Part shown: positions 29,883 to 40,259 of the stretch, piece by piece
Layout of the letters: every line of letters begins with the position of its first letter
Numbering within the stretch: position 1 is the stretch's first letter
Assembly: GCA_025603075.1 (NCBI GenBank)
Contig: MU626261.1
Span: 186,001 to 250,000 of the forward strand
Length of the DNA: 64,000 nucleotides
Direction of reading: 5' to 3'
From: Neoconidiobolus thromboides FSU 785
Lineage: Eukaryota; Entomophthoromycota; Entomophthoromycetes; Entomophthorales; Neoconidiobolaceae
Notes under the pieces: model-generated
The model's input: the letters and a program-made list of their open reading frames with translations, nothing else
Databases searched by the model: none
Told to the model about the DNA's origin: nothing
Position numbers and translations under genes: made by a program

Positions 29883-31981
29883 TTATTCATCTTCTTTACT
29901 ATCTTTATCTTTATCTTTTTCATCACTTTTACTTTTGTTTTTGCTCTTTTCTTTTTCAGTCTTTTCTTTTTCCAATTTGTTTTTTTTATAAAGTTGATTA
30001 TATTGATCTTTTGAGATAATACCATCTTCTTTGAATTTTCGACGTAATCCTTTAACTCTATCTTTTCTAACACTCTTTTTTCTACCTCCTTCACGATAAC
30101 TAAAAATAATATATAATTAATAAATATTTATATATAATATTTGTATATATTCTTGAACTTACGGTGCTAATTCTCTCAATGGAACAATTTGATTTAAATC
30201 TTTTTCTTCAGCTAATAAAATATCTACTGGTTCTAAACCACCTGAAAATTTATCTACTTTACGATATTTAAATCTTGTTTCAAGATCATCAATCTAAAAA
30301 AATATATAATTATCAATACTTCATTATTTTTATATCTATATACAAATTGAACTTACTTTGTCTTCATAGTCCATTTTATACAATTCTCCTAATAATTTCA
30401 TAGCTTCTTGTTTCACTTTTTCGACTTCTTCAGGCGTTTGTTGAGCTTCGAGATCTCCAATATCTATATCATCGTCAAATACTGGTTTTTCATTATCACT
30501 CTATTAAAATGAGATATTATTATTATTATTATTATTATTATTAGATAAAAGTAATTTGAATTACCTCTCCAGCTTGATAATAATCATCATTAAATTTATT
30601 AGTAAATTTACTATCATAAGTATTAGGATCAAAGTCCACATCTAATTCCTTTTCTAAAGTATTAATATCAATAGTAGGATCTTTAGTAACTTTTTTAAGT
30701 TCTTCGATTGTATTTTTAATTTCTGTCATTTTGATGTTCTTTTGTCTTCTAACTTCTTCTTCTTCCTTCTTTTTCTCCAATTCTTTACGTTCTTTCTTTC
30801 TTTCTCTTTGTTTCTTTTTCTTTGATACTTTAGTTCTCAATGAAGTTTCCACATTTCTTGGAAATGAAACAAGTTGATGTGCGTTTGGTTCTTCATATCG
30901 AAAATTATATTCTTGTTCAAAAGTTTCTGCTTTTTCAATTTCTTCTTCACTTTCAATTTCTCCAACTACTTCTTTATAACTAGGTGTTTTTCCTACATTT
31001 TTGTCGATCCAACCTCGGTTTAATATATAACTAGTAATAATTTAATATTTTATTTTGATGTATAAATTAAATTAAACTCTTACTCCATTAAAAATGCATC
31101 ATCTTTATTGATTGACGGATTATTTTTAAAATTAGCCCATTGGTCATATACTTTTTTAGATGTATCAACTTTGGACATTTCTTCCAATAAAAAATTTTTA
31201 TAATCTTCTTCTTCTGCATTTTCTTCATCTCGGGTTTTATTTCGTGTTGTAAAAAATTCGTCTTCATCTTCACCTAAATCATTATTATCGATAGCAGACT
31301 AATTAAATTATTATTAACGTTCAAACAATTATTTATACAAATATACCTTTAATTCATTTTTAAGTTTTTCTTGTTCTTCATGATGAGTTAAAACTTTATT
31401 TTCTTCACGAGCTTCTTCGTCCTCTACATCATCTACAATATGTTCTCCTTTATTTAGTTTATCTCTTTTTAACCCACCTAAAGTTATCACCTGTTCCTTA
31501 TTAAGCTCAAGTTCCTCTTTTTTCTTCTTAGCCTTCAAAGCGGCTTCTTCAATAAGTTTATTATCAAATAAAACCTTTTCTTTATCATAAACAGATTCAT
31601 CTTTAGCTTTTAATAATACAAATGTTTTTAGTAATTGAGAATCGACTTCCTTTGTGATCAATTCTCCTTGTTCATCCTCTTCTTCTTCACTAGTATCAAA
31701 ATAAGCTTCACTATCATCAACATATATATTAACTCCTTCTTCTTCATCATATTCTTTATCGACACCGAATTTACGCTTCCTTTCTAAGATCTTTTCCGCT
31801 TTTTCATCACTGATTTCTTGACCTCGAAATTGACTTTTAACTAAATAAATGATTAATAAAGTTCTTGTGAATATTAAAAATTCCACTTACTTTTTAATAG
31901 ATCTTCATTTTGTTTTCGCTTTTGATATTCATGAGCAAAGTTTTCATTGATATTGATGGACAAATCTTCACTATCTGACAT
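29883..31981 (-). CDS. KRI1: Kri1-like 40S ribosome biogenesis factor
   Basis: Nucleolar protein known to work with Krr1 in small-subunit pre-rRNA processing. On the minus strand it starts MSDSEDLSINI and is split by about six introns. Highly charged: an acidic block (TSEEEEDEQGE) and a Lys/Glu helix come first, then the conserved Kri1 segment around YNFRYEEPNAHQLVSFPRN, the coiled RKKERKELEKKKEEEEVRRQ stretch, RQKNIKMTEIKNTIEELKKV, and DVDFDPNTYDSKFTNKFNDD followed by YYQAGE. The C-terminal Kri1 domain contains DFETRFKYR-like DLETRFKYRKVDKFSGGL and PLRELAPYREGGRKK. The tail is Lys/Asp rich. About 600 residues, as usual for the family. An ATT microsatellite sits in one intron (about 30520-30545). 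Confidence 0.92.
30520..30545. repeat. ATT/TTA microsatellite in KRI1 intron
   Basis: A run of about eight tandem TTA/ATT units directly beside the splice junction before the YYQAGE exon of KRI1. Confidence 0.8.
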
Positions 31982-32470
31982 ATTGCTTGATTCTTGTTAA
32001 AAAAGTAATTACTAAAACTTGATTATTTTGGGTATTTTATTCGAAAAAAACCACCCAAAGAATAAAAAGTGAATGTGAAACCAAAAATTGAATGTATATA
32101 AGCTCTTTTCGTTAGAGTTAATATCGATATTTAACCTTTCCTATTATACTTAAATTAACTTATATCTATAAAGAAGTTCTTAAAGTATAGTAATTGGTAT
32201 TAAAAACTAATAGAAGAATATGAGTTATAACATTAATTCACCATTTAATATTCATTTAAATGCTTCAAAATATAAGATTATGGAATCTTAAATCTACTAA
32301 AGTAGATTATTAAGATTACGACAATATAATATTATTTATACCTATTGAAAGTAATAATAAAACAGTCATCACAATATAAAAAAAATCAACCACATTAAAC
32401 ATTTAAAAAATAGAAATAGAGAAAAAAATATAATTTCAAGGTAATAATTATTATTATTTTACATAAATAA
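31982..32470. other. Intergenic, no gene seen
   Basis: AT-rich region upstream of KRI1 and downstream of the small unrecognised minus-strand gene. No repeat copy or RNA gene was found. Confidence 0.5.
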
Positions 32471-33087
32471 TTAATGATTTTTTTTAGTAGTTGTAGTCAA
32501 TGTTTTTTTGGATGGGGTTGTTGGGATAGGTTGAGGACTAGGAGCTTTAGGGGTGATGGGTCTTTTTAATTCAGTTAAAAGATCCAAGCCATTAGCAGTT
32601 TTAGCACCTAATAATAATTAATATTTAAAAAAATCGACTAAAAAAGAGCATGTTTTATTTTACCTTTTTTGACCCCCCAAGGTGAAGCTTTATTTCCACC
32701 ATCTTTAGTACCCCAAGCAGAAGCAGTAACTTTAGGTTTATAAATCACCGGTTTTTCTATTTTGTTTTTATTTTTATTATGTTAAGATTACTTTCATTTA
32801 TATTTAAAAAAAATTACCATTTGCTGGTCTATGGGATTCAGATACTGCAGTGAATGTAGCGGTCCAATCTAAAATTTTGAAAATTCAAAACAATTCAAAA
32901 TAAAATTTGATTAATATTACTTGTAGTTAAATAATTTTTCACTTGGTTACAGTTAAATGGCCCTTTTTCCTTATTACCATTATTAGTTAAAGTGGAATCA
33001 ATAATACCTTCAACATCTAAAGTCGGGATTAAGTCTTGAAGTTTATTACGTTGGTTATTTTTATTTACTTTGAGTATTGGATGGCAT
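32471..33087 (-). CDS. Small basic protein with WG motifs, unrecognised
   Basis: Spliced model on the minus strand. Exon 1 gives MPSNTQ, then a 51-base intron (GTAAAT...TTTAG) leads to NVEGIIDSTLTNNGNKEKGP and FNCNQVKNYLTT. Further introns separate NWTATFTAVSESHRPANG, EKPVIYKPKVTASAWGTKDG with GNKASPWGVKKG, and AKTANGLDLLTELKRP. The protein ends in a Pro/Thr/Lys-rich tail (TTTTKKNH). About 150 residues. The two AWG/PWG turns and the absence of any TM segment suggest a short, partly disordered adaptor-like protein. The reading frame stays open across four splice joins, which supports a real gene. I do not recognise the family and assign no function. An alternative unspliced 5' end would need a GTG start. 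Confidence 0.7.
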
Positions 33088-33459
33088 TTTAATAAAAAAT
33101 TAATTTGATTTTTGAACACATTGTTTATTTATTTTATTGGTTTAAATTCTTAAATTTATTGCAATAAAATCTAAATAATAAATTTGATAATAAGTTTTAA
33201 AATTTAAAAAAAAGCTTAATAAATAGTATAAAAACTTTAAAATAAGGTTATAATATATTATATACATTATTAATATTTTTATTAAATATAGTAACATATA
33301 GTATTGTTATACTTAGAATTATAATAGTAATATAATAAATGAGTATTTATCCAAATAATGCATTTTAATTGGTTAAAAACTCAAGCCTATTTGCTATTTT
33401 AAGTATTCTGATCTGATCTAAGCAAAAAACAAAAATCAATTCTTTAATATTTTAAAAAA
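33088..33459. other. Divergent intergenic region
   Basis: About 370 bases of AT-rich sequence between the small minus-strand gene and elongin C. It probably contains both promoters. Nothing specific could be called. Confidence 0.5.
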
Positions 33460-33941
33460 ATGGAAGGTAAATAATAGCAAGTTTAATAATAAACCCAACT
33501 AAGGATTTAAAAGGAGATAAAAATCAATATGTAAAATTAGTATCTTCTGAAGGTTTTGAATTTATATTAAATAAGCAAGTAGCTATGGGCTCAAAGACAA
33601 TTCAAAATATGTTAAATGGACCAGGTAATTTTACAATTTATAATTTCATTGAAAATGGTTTGTTTTGACATTTCTTCTAGCTTCTTTCCTTGAAGCAAGT
33701 ACGAATAGGATTGAATTTAGAGATATTAGGTAAATGAATAAGAAGATAATATTGAAGTTATATTTATTTTTTGAATTCTAGTGGTATTATATTAGAAAAA
33801 GTAGTAGACTATTTACACTATAAAGCAAGGTATCAGTCATCACCAGGATATGATGTACCTTCTATTAAAATTGAACCTGAATTAGCAATTGAATTATTAA
33901 TGGCTTCAGACTTTTTAGATGGTAAGATTATTATTATTTAG
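33460..33941 (+). CDS. ELC1: Elongin C
   Basis: Skp1/BTB-fold adaptor of cullin ubiquitin ligases; in fungi it also works with Ela1 on stalled RNA polymerase II. Exon 1 encodes only ME plus one base, followed by an intron of about 46 bases. Then comes GDKNQYVKLVSSEGFEF and ILNKQVAMGSKTIQNMLNGP, the second intron, ASFLEASTNRIEFRDI, the third intron, and SGIILEKVVDYLHYKARYQ with EPELAIELLMASDFLD. The match to the elongin C pattern (SGTIKAML-type helix, final ELLMAANFLD) is clear. The 3' end is ambiguous. Reading on gives GKIIII and a stop at 33941. A 43-base intron (GTAAGA...GATTAG) would instead give FLDV and a stop near 33967, closer to the usual FLD-plus-one-residue end. Confidence 0.92.
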
Positions 33942-34319
33942 GATTATTCCATTTATATGATTAGTTTGAGTAGAAAAATTGGAAACTGAACGAAATCGTA
34001 GTTTTGACTGTTTTATGGGTATAATAAATTCAGTTTTCATACTAACTTTGAGGCTTAACATTATTAAATTTATCTAAAGATTCGACCAAATAAAGCAATA
34101 AAGAATCTTTTTTATAAAGTATAGGTAAATAAAAACATGGCTTTTTTAAACCTATCTAAACCACCTAGTGATCCTTTAAAATCAAAAACAGCCACTATAT
34201 TTTGTAAAACATCAAGATATCAAAATTATTCGATATTTTAAATCTAGTTTTAAAACAATCAAACAGATTACTAAAATCAACGTATTTGATTTTATTAAAT
34301 TAAGAACATTTTTTATTTT

Positions 34320-34392
34320 AGGATTCTTCTAATAAGTTTTCCACTCAAAAAATGGAAAAATAGATTAAACTGATAAAGGTATCTCCATATTT
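34320..34392 (+). mobile_element. Possible truncated MITE remnant
   Basis: Contains AAGTTTTCCACTCAAAAAA, TGGAAAAATAGATTAAAC and a right end of TATCTCCATAT, in MITE order but with losses. The left half is missing. Confidence 0.5.
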
Positions 34393-34738
34393 TTAATACA
34401 TTCATATCCAAAATTGGTTTTATTTTACTTTAAATCCAAATTCTATTTTTTTAATAGTAACTTTTAGTTCAAGAACTATAAGCAAGTAATTATATTAACT
34501 ATATTGATTATATTCTAATCTATTCTCGACTTATTATAATACTATTATCTTAAATTATATACTTCAAATATACTTAATATCATCAAATAATATATCAGAA
34601 AATACTAAAAGTAATACTATCTATTTTCATTAATAAAACAGCTAATAAAACCAATTGATCTCTGTTTTACAGTTACAAGATCTAATATTTTAATATACAC
34701 TCTTATAAAATTGTAAAGAGAAGTTAATATTAAACAAA

Positions 34739-34844
34739 ATATGGAGGTGTTTTTTTGACTTCATCACTTTTTCCATCTTTTAAGCACTATTTGAATACAA
34801 AAACTGTTGGTAAAATTCTTAAACACAAAAAAACATCCCCATAT
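34739..34844 (-). mobile_element. MITE copy
   Basis: Left end ATATGGAGGTGTTTTTTTG, interior CTTCATCACTTTTTCCATC and TAAGCACTATTTGAATAC, right end AAACATCCCCATATA. Confidence 0.88.
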
Positions 34845-35119
34845 ATTAAGTAACTCTGATAGTTAGCAGGAAAATCTTTTTTATATTAAAGGAGAGACTA
34901 CCCAAGCAATGTAATGCGGGTTATAGCTTTTACTGAAACACATTAAAATTATACATAGCTTATTATGAGTGAAATCAAAAAGTTAAAGCATTAAGTTAAA
35001 ACATTTAAAAGCAGAATAAAAATACTTCATTTGAATAAATTATATAAAATATTATTTTTGTTTATACTAGATTTCGAATTAATTAAATCATTATTCATTG
35101 AAATATAAAGGAAAATACA

Positions 35120-35672
35120 TCCCCATGTGTATTTTGTATTTAAGAATTTTACTGACAACTGTGAAATCTGGTACTCAGGGTTTGGAGTCAAGAACAGCTA
35201 TTGCTGGGTTAACTACACTATAAGTCGAAAGGTCTTAGTTTATGTGACTAAGATAGACTTGGATTATGAATAATAGCACGCAATAGGTTACAAGCTATAT
35301 AAGACAAATAGAATAGACAATACTAATGTAAAACCTATGTAAAATACTATTAAGAAAACTTAGTGGCTTTATTAAATGTTCGAGATATCAGGGAATAATT
35401 CAGTTAAAAAGCCTCAAACTACTATACTCTGAAAAGTATAAATATCAAAATGAGAAGATAATATTCTTTGGGATGGAGCTAGAAATTCTCATAGCAAATC
35501 AAACTAAGAACGTGGGAGTGATTTTCTCTGAACTCGAGAACACAACAGCTTAGGCGATTGTTATGCTATAATTAACCATGGGACTGACAAAGCGATATTT
35601 CACACAACCTTTCCATTCAAATAGCACTTGAAAGATGGAAAAAGTAATGAAATGAAAAAAAACATCCCCATA
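35120..35672 (+). mobile_element. MITE copy split by a 445-bp insertion
   Basis: The left part ends TTAAGAATTTTACTGACAAC at 35159. The right part resumes CAACCTTTCCATTCAAATAG at 35605 and ends AAACATCCCCAT. The left terminus is rearranged, with CATCCCCATG in inverted order before GTGTATTTTG. Confidence 0.85.
35160..35604. mobile_element. Probable solo LTR nested in a MITE
   Basis: A 445-bp insertion that starts TGTGAAAT and ends ATTTCACA, a perfect 8-bp terminal inverted repeat with the TG...CA ends typical of LTRs. It is flanked by CAAC on both sides, and uninterrupted MITE copies have CAAC once at this point, so this is a 4-bp target duplication. A TATA-like TATATAA lies at about 35296-35302. 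There is no coding capacity. A small TIR transposon is the alternative reading. Confidence 0.72.
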
Positions 35673-35780
35673 ATATATATTTTCAAAATAAACTTTGAAA
35701 TAAAAATAATAATGTAATATAAAATGTTAAAGCTTTTAGCTTGTGTGTTTCTTTTACACTAATTTATGTACAATATAATA

Positions 35781-35885
35781 ATATGGAGATGTATCTTTTT
35801 GTTTAAGAATTTTACTTATAACCTTTCCCTTCAAATAGTACTTAAAAAATGGAAAAACTTATGAACCCAAAAAAATACCACTATA
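35781..35885 (+). mobile_element. MITE copy, diverged
   Basis: Starts ATATGGAGATGTATCTTTTT. The interior TTTAAGAATTTTACTTATAA and CAAATAGTACTTAAAAAATG follows the consensus. The right end is eroded. Confidence 0.82.
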
Positions 35886-35997
35886 TATATCTTTATGATT
35901 AAAACGTTATTCAAAGTTTCATCAATAATAGTTATAGCCTGGAAATAAGTAATTCGGTTGTTATAAAGCTTTGTAGACAATTTGATAACTATTTTTA

Positions 35998-36063
35998 TAT
36001 GGGGATGTATTTGAGTGGAAAGATTATTAGCAAAATTCTTAAACACAAAAATACATCCCCATA
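35998..36063 (-). mobile_element. Internally deleted MITE copy, 66 bp
   Basis: Left end TATGGGGATGTATTTGAGTG jumps directly to the inner GGAAAGATTATTAGCAAAAT and then to a perfect right end ACATCCCCATAT. About 40 bases of the interior are missing while both termini are intact. Confidence 0.9.
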
Positions 36064-36289
36064 TATTAGTTTATTTGAAGAATAATTCTATTTTATTGAT
36101 CAAAACTACCGCTTTCAAAAACTTTTAGATCTTTTCTTGTATTTTTTTTAAAGGAAAGATTGACTTTTAAATAGAGTTACTTAATAAAAAATAAGCATTT
36201 ATTAATAATAGCAATACAGTTACTATTATTAGTATCACCAATAGCTTGTTCAGATTTTAAGTCTAATAATTCTTAATAGTTAAGAACAA

Positions 36290-36367
36290 AATGGGGCTGT
36301 ATTTTTGTGTTTAAGAATTTTACTAGCAAATTTTCCACTCAAATAGTGCTTAAAATCGAAAAAACAC
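36290..36367 (+). mobile_element. MITE copy truncated at the right end
   Basis: Left end ATGGGGCTGTATTTTTGTG, interior TTTAAGAATTTTACTAGC and CACTCAAATAGTGCTTAAAA, then the match stops in AATCGAAAAAAC with no right terminus. Confidence 0.85.
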
Positions 36368-37460
36368 TTGCAAATGATATTTTCATAGAATTGCTCATTG
36401 AGATATTTTCGGTTTATAGAGCACTCAATTTTTAAAAGTTATAGTTTTTTAAATAAATCAGTTTTTAGAAAGCTTGTTTCATATTAAAAGAGATAAGAAT
36501 CAGCTGGGTAGAAGCGTGGGTATTTTGTTAAAAATGATTTATGTTAGATATAATTTTTTATTAATATTTGATATTTAGCTTAAAAGCTACGTATTATTTA
36601 AATTTAATTAAATTTTTCTATTTTTAAATTATCCAATCAATTTTGTTCCTACTATTAGTATTATTTAAATATTAAATTCAATGATTATAAACTTAAGAAA
36701 AACACTAATATTAGTCTCTTATTTGCTGGATAAAAAGGGCTTAACCCGTCTATTAAATTCCGAGAACCTTTTGAATTTCTATTGTCCTTGTAAGCAGCTA
36801 TTTATAGGTAAAAAACGAGTCTAAAAGTCGTAAGAAATAACTTGGAATAATATTAATCAAGTTTATTCTTTAATATTTTAATTAAACTTGTTAAAGGATA
36901 TTATATGACTAAAAATGCTAATTTCCCTTTAATTATTGAATGGTACATCAAGTATACTTTATGACATTATTAAAATTTTATAATTATTTAATAATAGGTT
37001 TTATAAGTTCATTTTTGAAGTTTAGCGTTTTATAATTATAAAATATTAAAATTAAAATAAATTAAAATATGTTTAAAACACTAACGTCAAAATAATGTAC
37101 ATACGCAACTTATGTTTAGTAAATGACTTTTGTCAAAAATTAGGAACTTGATATTTAATTAAACTACCTTCAAATTTGTAGTACATTTTAAAATAATTTA
37201 TCATAATAGAAGCCAAAAACATTTTCATAGCAAATGTGTAGTTTATGAATGAAACGAAAGATTTGGGTAATATGACTTAAAAATAATCGACTTTTATAAA
37301 AACATAACAAATTAATTATTTTATTTTAAAAAGCAAAACTCTAAAAATACACTTCACTTTTAAATGTATCTTTTAAAAGCACAAATTTTGGCTTGACAAG
37401 TTTAAATCTTGTAGCTCTTCCTCGTAAATCGTATTTAGTTTTTTGAAAAATCACTTTGAT

Positions 37461-38752
37461 TTAAAATAGGTTAACAGCTTGCCGACATTGATCGTCATCA
37501 AACATTATACATTGATAGCTGCCATCTGAAGATGACTCAGAATGCATAGTATATTCACAATCTGAAAAGTAGTTAACTTCTGGATCTACAATCTGTTGTG
37601 AAGGATTGGGTTCTTCAACTTCAATAGTATGGGGAATCACTGAATTAAAGATAAGAAATGAAAGAAATCATTTAAAAAGTATAACTTACCAGTAGACTTG
37701 GACCTGGATTGTATCTTTTGGTACAGTTCTTTAAAAATGGTTTTATAGCAGAATTGAAGAGACGGGTCGAAACATATAGCTAAGAAGTCTAATAGTCCAG
37801 ATAAATCTTAAATTTGTATTAATATGTTATATAAATAATATTATAGTCTTACTTTGACCAATGTTGGACCAGTTGCTTAATAATGTCTTAGAATCTACAA
37901 ATGCGAAGGAGATTTGATATATCGAAAATCCAGAAAGAACTACAAAAGTCACGATGGGGTATAATACACTATATTATATTTAATATATAACAAAATGATA
38001 GTAAAAAAATATTACACTCTTAAAGCAAGTCCCTTCAGCTCTCTTTGTAGCCATCTCATCCTCTTTCTGGACTGATTCATTTGATTGAATGTTGATTTTA
38101 CTAAAGATGTCCAATCTTTCCTCAAACGAAATAAAACAAATATAGATACGACTAAACAATATAAAAATGTTGCAATCATGATAGAAGAGTTGATAATCCC
38201 AAATGCTTTTTCATCTGGTGTACTGGATCTTAGAACACAATTCCCCTTATCTTGAACATAATAACCAAGGACTAATAAAATTAGTAATGATAGCAATTAT
38301 TTGAATTAAATTACAAATTTGTGGTATATTCAAGACTATGGCTAAAAATAAGGAAGCTGACCAATATATTATTTCCCAGCTATTGTTAGGCTCTTTTTCG
38401 TGAATGAATATCAATTGTAAGTTGATTGCGATGGAAATGTTTATAAAACAGTAAGCTAATCTAGTAAAATACCGAAAGAATCCTAGGGTAGTACATTGTG
38501 CACTGTCATCATCATATATATTTATAATGTGCAATATGAAATCAGTAGCTGCAGATCCAGTTTGAAGTCTAAGCGTAACTCTTTTAACAAGGTTGGGCTT
38601 AAGTATTCCTAATAGATTGAGTTAATGATGTTTTATATTTTAATAGACCTACTTGCTATCACAAACAATGCTAAGACTGATGAAGCGGCTATTAGACTGA
38701 CTAAATTTAAAGCATATAGGTCACTAAGGGGAATATCTGTTTCGGCACCCAT
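37461..38752 (-). CDS. Seven-transmembrane GPCR-like receptor
   Basis: Minus-strand gene, about 330 residues after splicing of five or six introns. TM1 is in YALNLVSLIAASSVLALFVI. After an intron comes RILKPNLVKRVTLRLQTGSA and a short TM2 region (FILHIINIY). CTTLGFFRYFTRLAYCFIN leads into TM3, TM4 is IIYWSASLFLAIVLNIPQI, and an extracellular Cys (KGNCVLRSS) could pair with the TM3-side Cys. TM5 is SSIMIATFLYCLVVSIFVLF. A basic loop 3 follows (NQSRKRMRWLQRELKG), then TM6 with VVLYPIVTFVVLSGFSIYQI, where the L-YP signature is seen in cAMP-receptor-like and rhodopsin-like receptors. TM7 is GLLDFLAICFDPSLQF, then an acidic tail. The TM4-TM5 joint needs a 45-base intron. Ligand unknown; the class resembles fungal or amoebal CAR/Git3-like receptors. 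Confidence 0.75.
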
Positions 38753-39356
38753 CTTTTGAAATAAAAATATCAAAGCAACAGTAAGTAAGAATAATGAAAA
38801 TCATAAATTTAATAGAAATTAAAGCTTGTCTAGGGATAATAGAATTCTTATTGATTGGTAGTACCCAATTATAGTATGAAACCTCGAATTTCCTTTAAGT
38901 ATAACCAATTATATCATTCTCATTGTGATTTGAAGAATTTCATATGCGGTCCATTTGAGTAAAGTCGTACTCAAAAGCCTAATCATAGCTAATTTTACTA
39001 AAATTTAAAATATGGCTATGCTACACAATAAAGACAGAACTTATATAGAAAAAAGGCTAAAGATTCTAAATAGAAATGACACTTGATAATTCTAGCCAAG
39101 CTATATTCTATAGCGGTATTTATTAAAGTAATATTATCACAACTATAAAGTATCATTTATAAATAAAATGATTTGATTATTGTAAAAAATATCTTATAAG
39201 TATTAATTTATTAGCAGTTTTTTGGAGTGTGTTAATTAAAATTTTACCCAAAAATGATTTATAATTATTCTCATGATTTAGCCATATCGTTTAAAGCTAA
39301 GCCTTTATTAGAATAAAACTTGGAATTAAAGAAAATGATTTAAATACCATAGTGTA

Positions 39357-39463
39357 TATGGGGATGTATTTTTATGTTTAAGAATTTTATTAACAAATTC
39401 TCCGCTCAAATAGCGTTTAAAAAATGGAAAAGGTGATAAAATCAAAAAGAACATCCCCATATA
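39357..39463 (+). mobile_element. MITE copy abutting a foldback repeat
   Basis: Left end TATGGGGATGTATTTTTATG, interior TTTAAGAATTTTATTAACAA and CTCAAATAGCGTTTAAAAAA, right end GAACATCCCCATATA. The right end touches the 31-bp arm of the adjacent hairpin. Confidence 0.92.
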
Positions 39464-39537
39464 GTGTTTCCAACTCAAAATGGTACTGTTTAGTTGTAAA
39501 CCCAGGCTAAACAACACCATTTTGAGTTGGAAACACC
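39463..39537. repeat. Foldback inverted repeat (31-bp arms, 13-base loop)
   Basis: The left arm 39463-39493 contains GTGTTTCCAACTCAAAATGG. The right arm 39507-39537 contains CCATTTTGAGTTGGAAACAC. The arms match at 28 of 31 positions around a 13-base spacer. It is too regular for chance and sits directly against a MITE end. It may be a foldback element or the palindromic end of a different transposon. Confidence 0.85.
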
Positions 39538-40154
39538 ATGAAGTCCTATTAAATTTTTCAAAAAGGTTTTACTTTACTAAAAAAAACTCTAGGTCTTATT
39601 GGTTACAACAGTAAATATTCTTAATATCTAAAATAAGACTTCAAAATAATAGTATATTACTGTAATTTTGTATCATTATCTTTATATCTGCCTAAGAAAA
39701 TAAAGAGATTTTAGAATATCTAAATATAAACAAATACTTATAAAGTATTGTTTCGTTTTTAAATTACTTTTCATTTTAAACAATGATAGAAAGCCAACTT
39801 TAGTCTAAAAAGCAGACACATTTTCAAACCGTTTTCAATAATATTTTAAAATTATAATAATTCATGAATGTTTTTCATCAGTATGTTGTATGCATTTAAA
39901 TAAATCAATATTTAAAAATATCTACAACTGTTACGTTTAAACATTTTAGAAAAACTCAAAAAAGTAATTTTATTTATTGTAATTTTATTATCCTTGGGTA
40001 TAAGAAAAATTAATAAGATAATATTTAAAAACTATTAATGAAGGATTTTTTAATTACACCTTTAATACTATTAAAGCAAATCTTCAATAGATATTCCTCT
40101 GTTATGGAAAATAGCTTTATATTATAATTCTTAAGCTATATAAGAGTTTATTAG

Positions 40155-40259
40155 TATACGGGAATATTTTTTGGTTTCATTACTTTTTCCATTTTTTAAG
40201 TGCTGTTTAAGTGGAAAGACTATTAGTAAAATTCTTAAACAAAAAATATATCCACATAT
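40155..40259 (-). mobile_element. MITE copy, diverged
   Basis: Starts TATACGGGAATATTTTTTGG. The interior TTTCATTACTTTTTCCATTT and TTTAAGTGGAAAGACTATTA follows the consensus. The right end is TATATCCACATATG. Confidence 0.83.

Larger units (their letters stand above)
33968..37460. other. Gene-free repeat island
   Basis: About 3.5 kb without a supportable gene. It contains five MITE copies, one more possible remnant at about 34320-34392 and one 445-bp TG...CA insertion. Reading frames here fall on repeats or low-complexity sequence. Confidence 0.7.
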
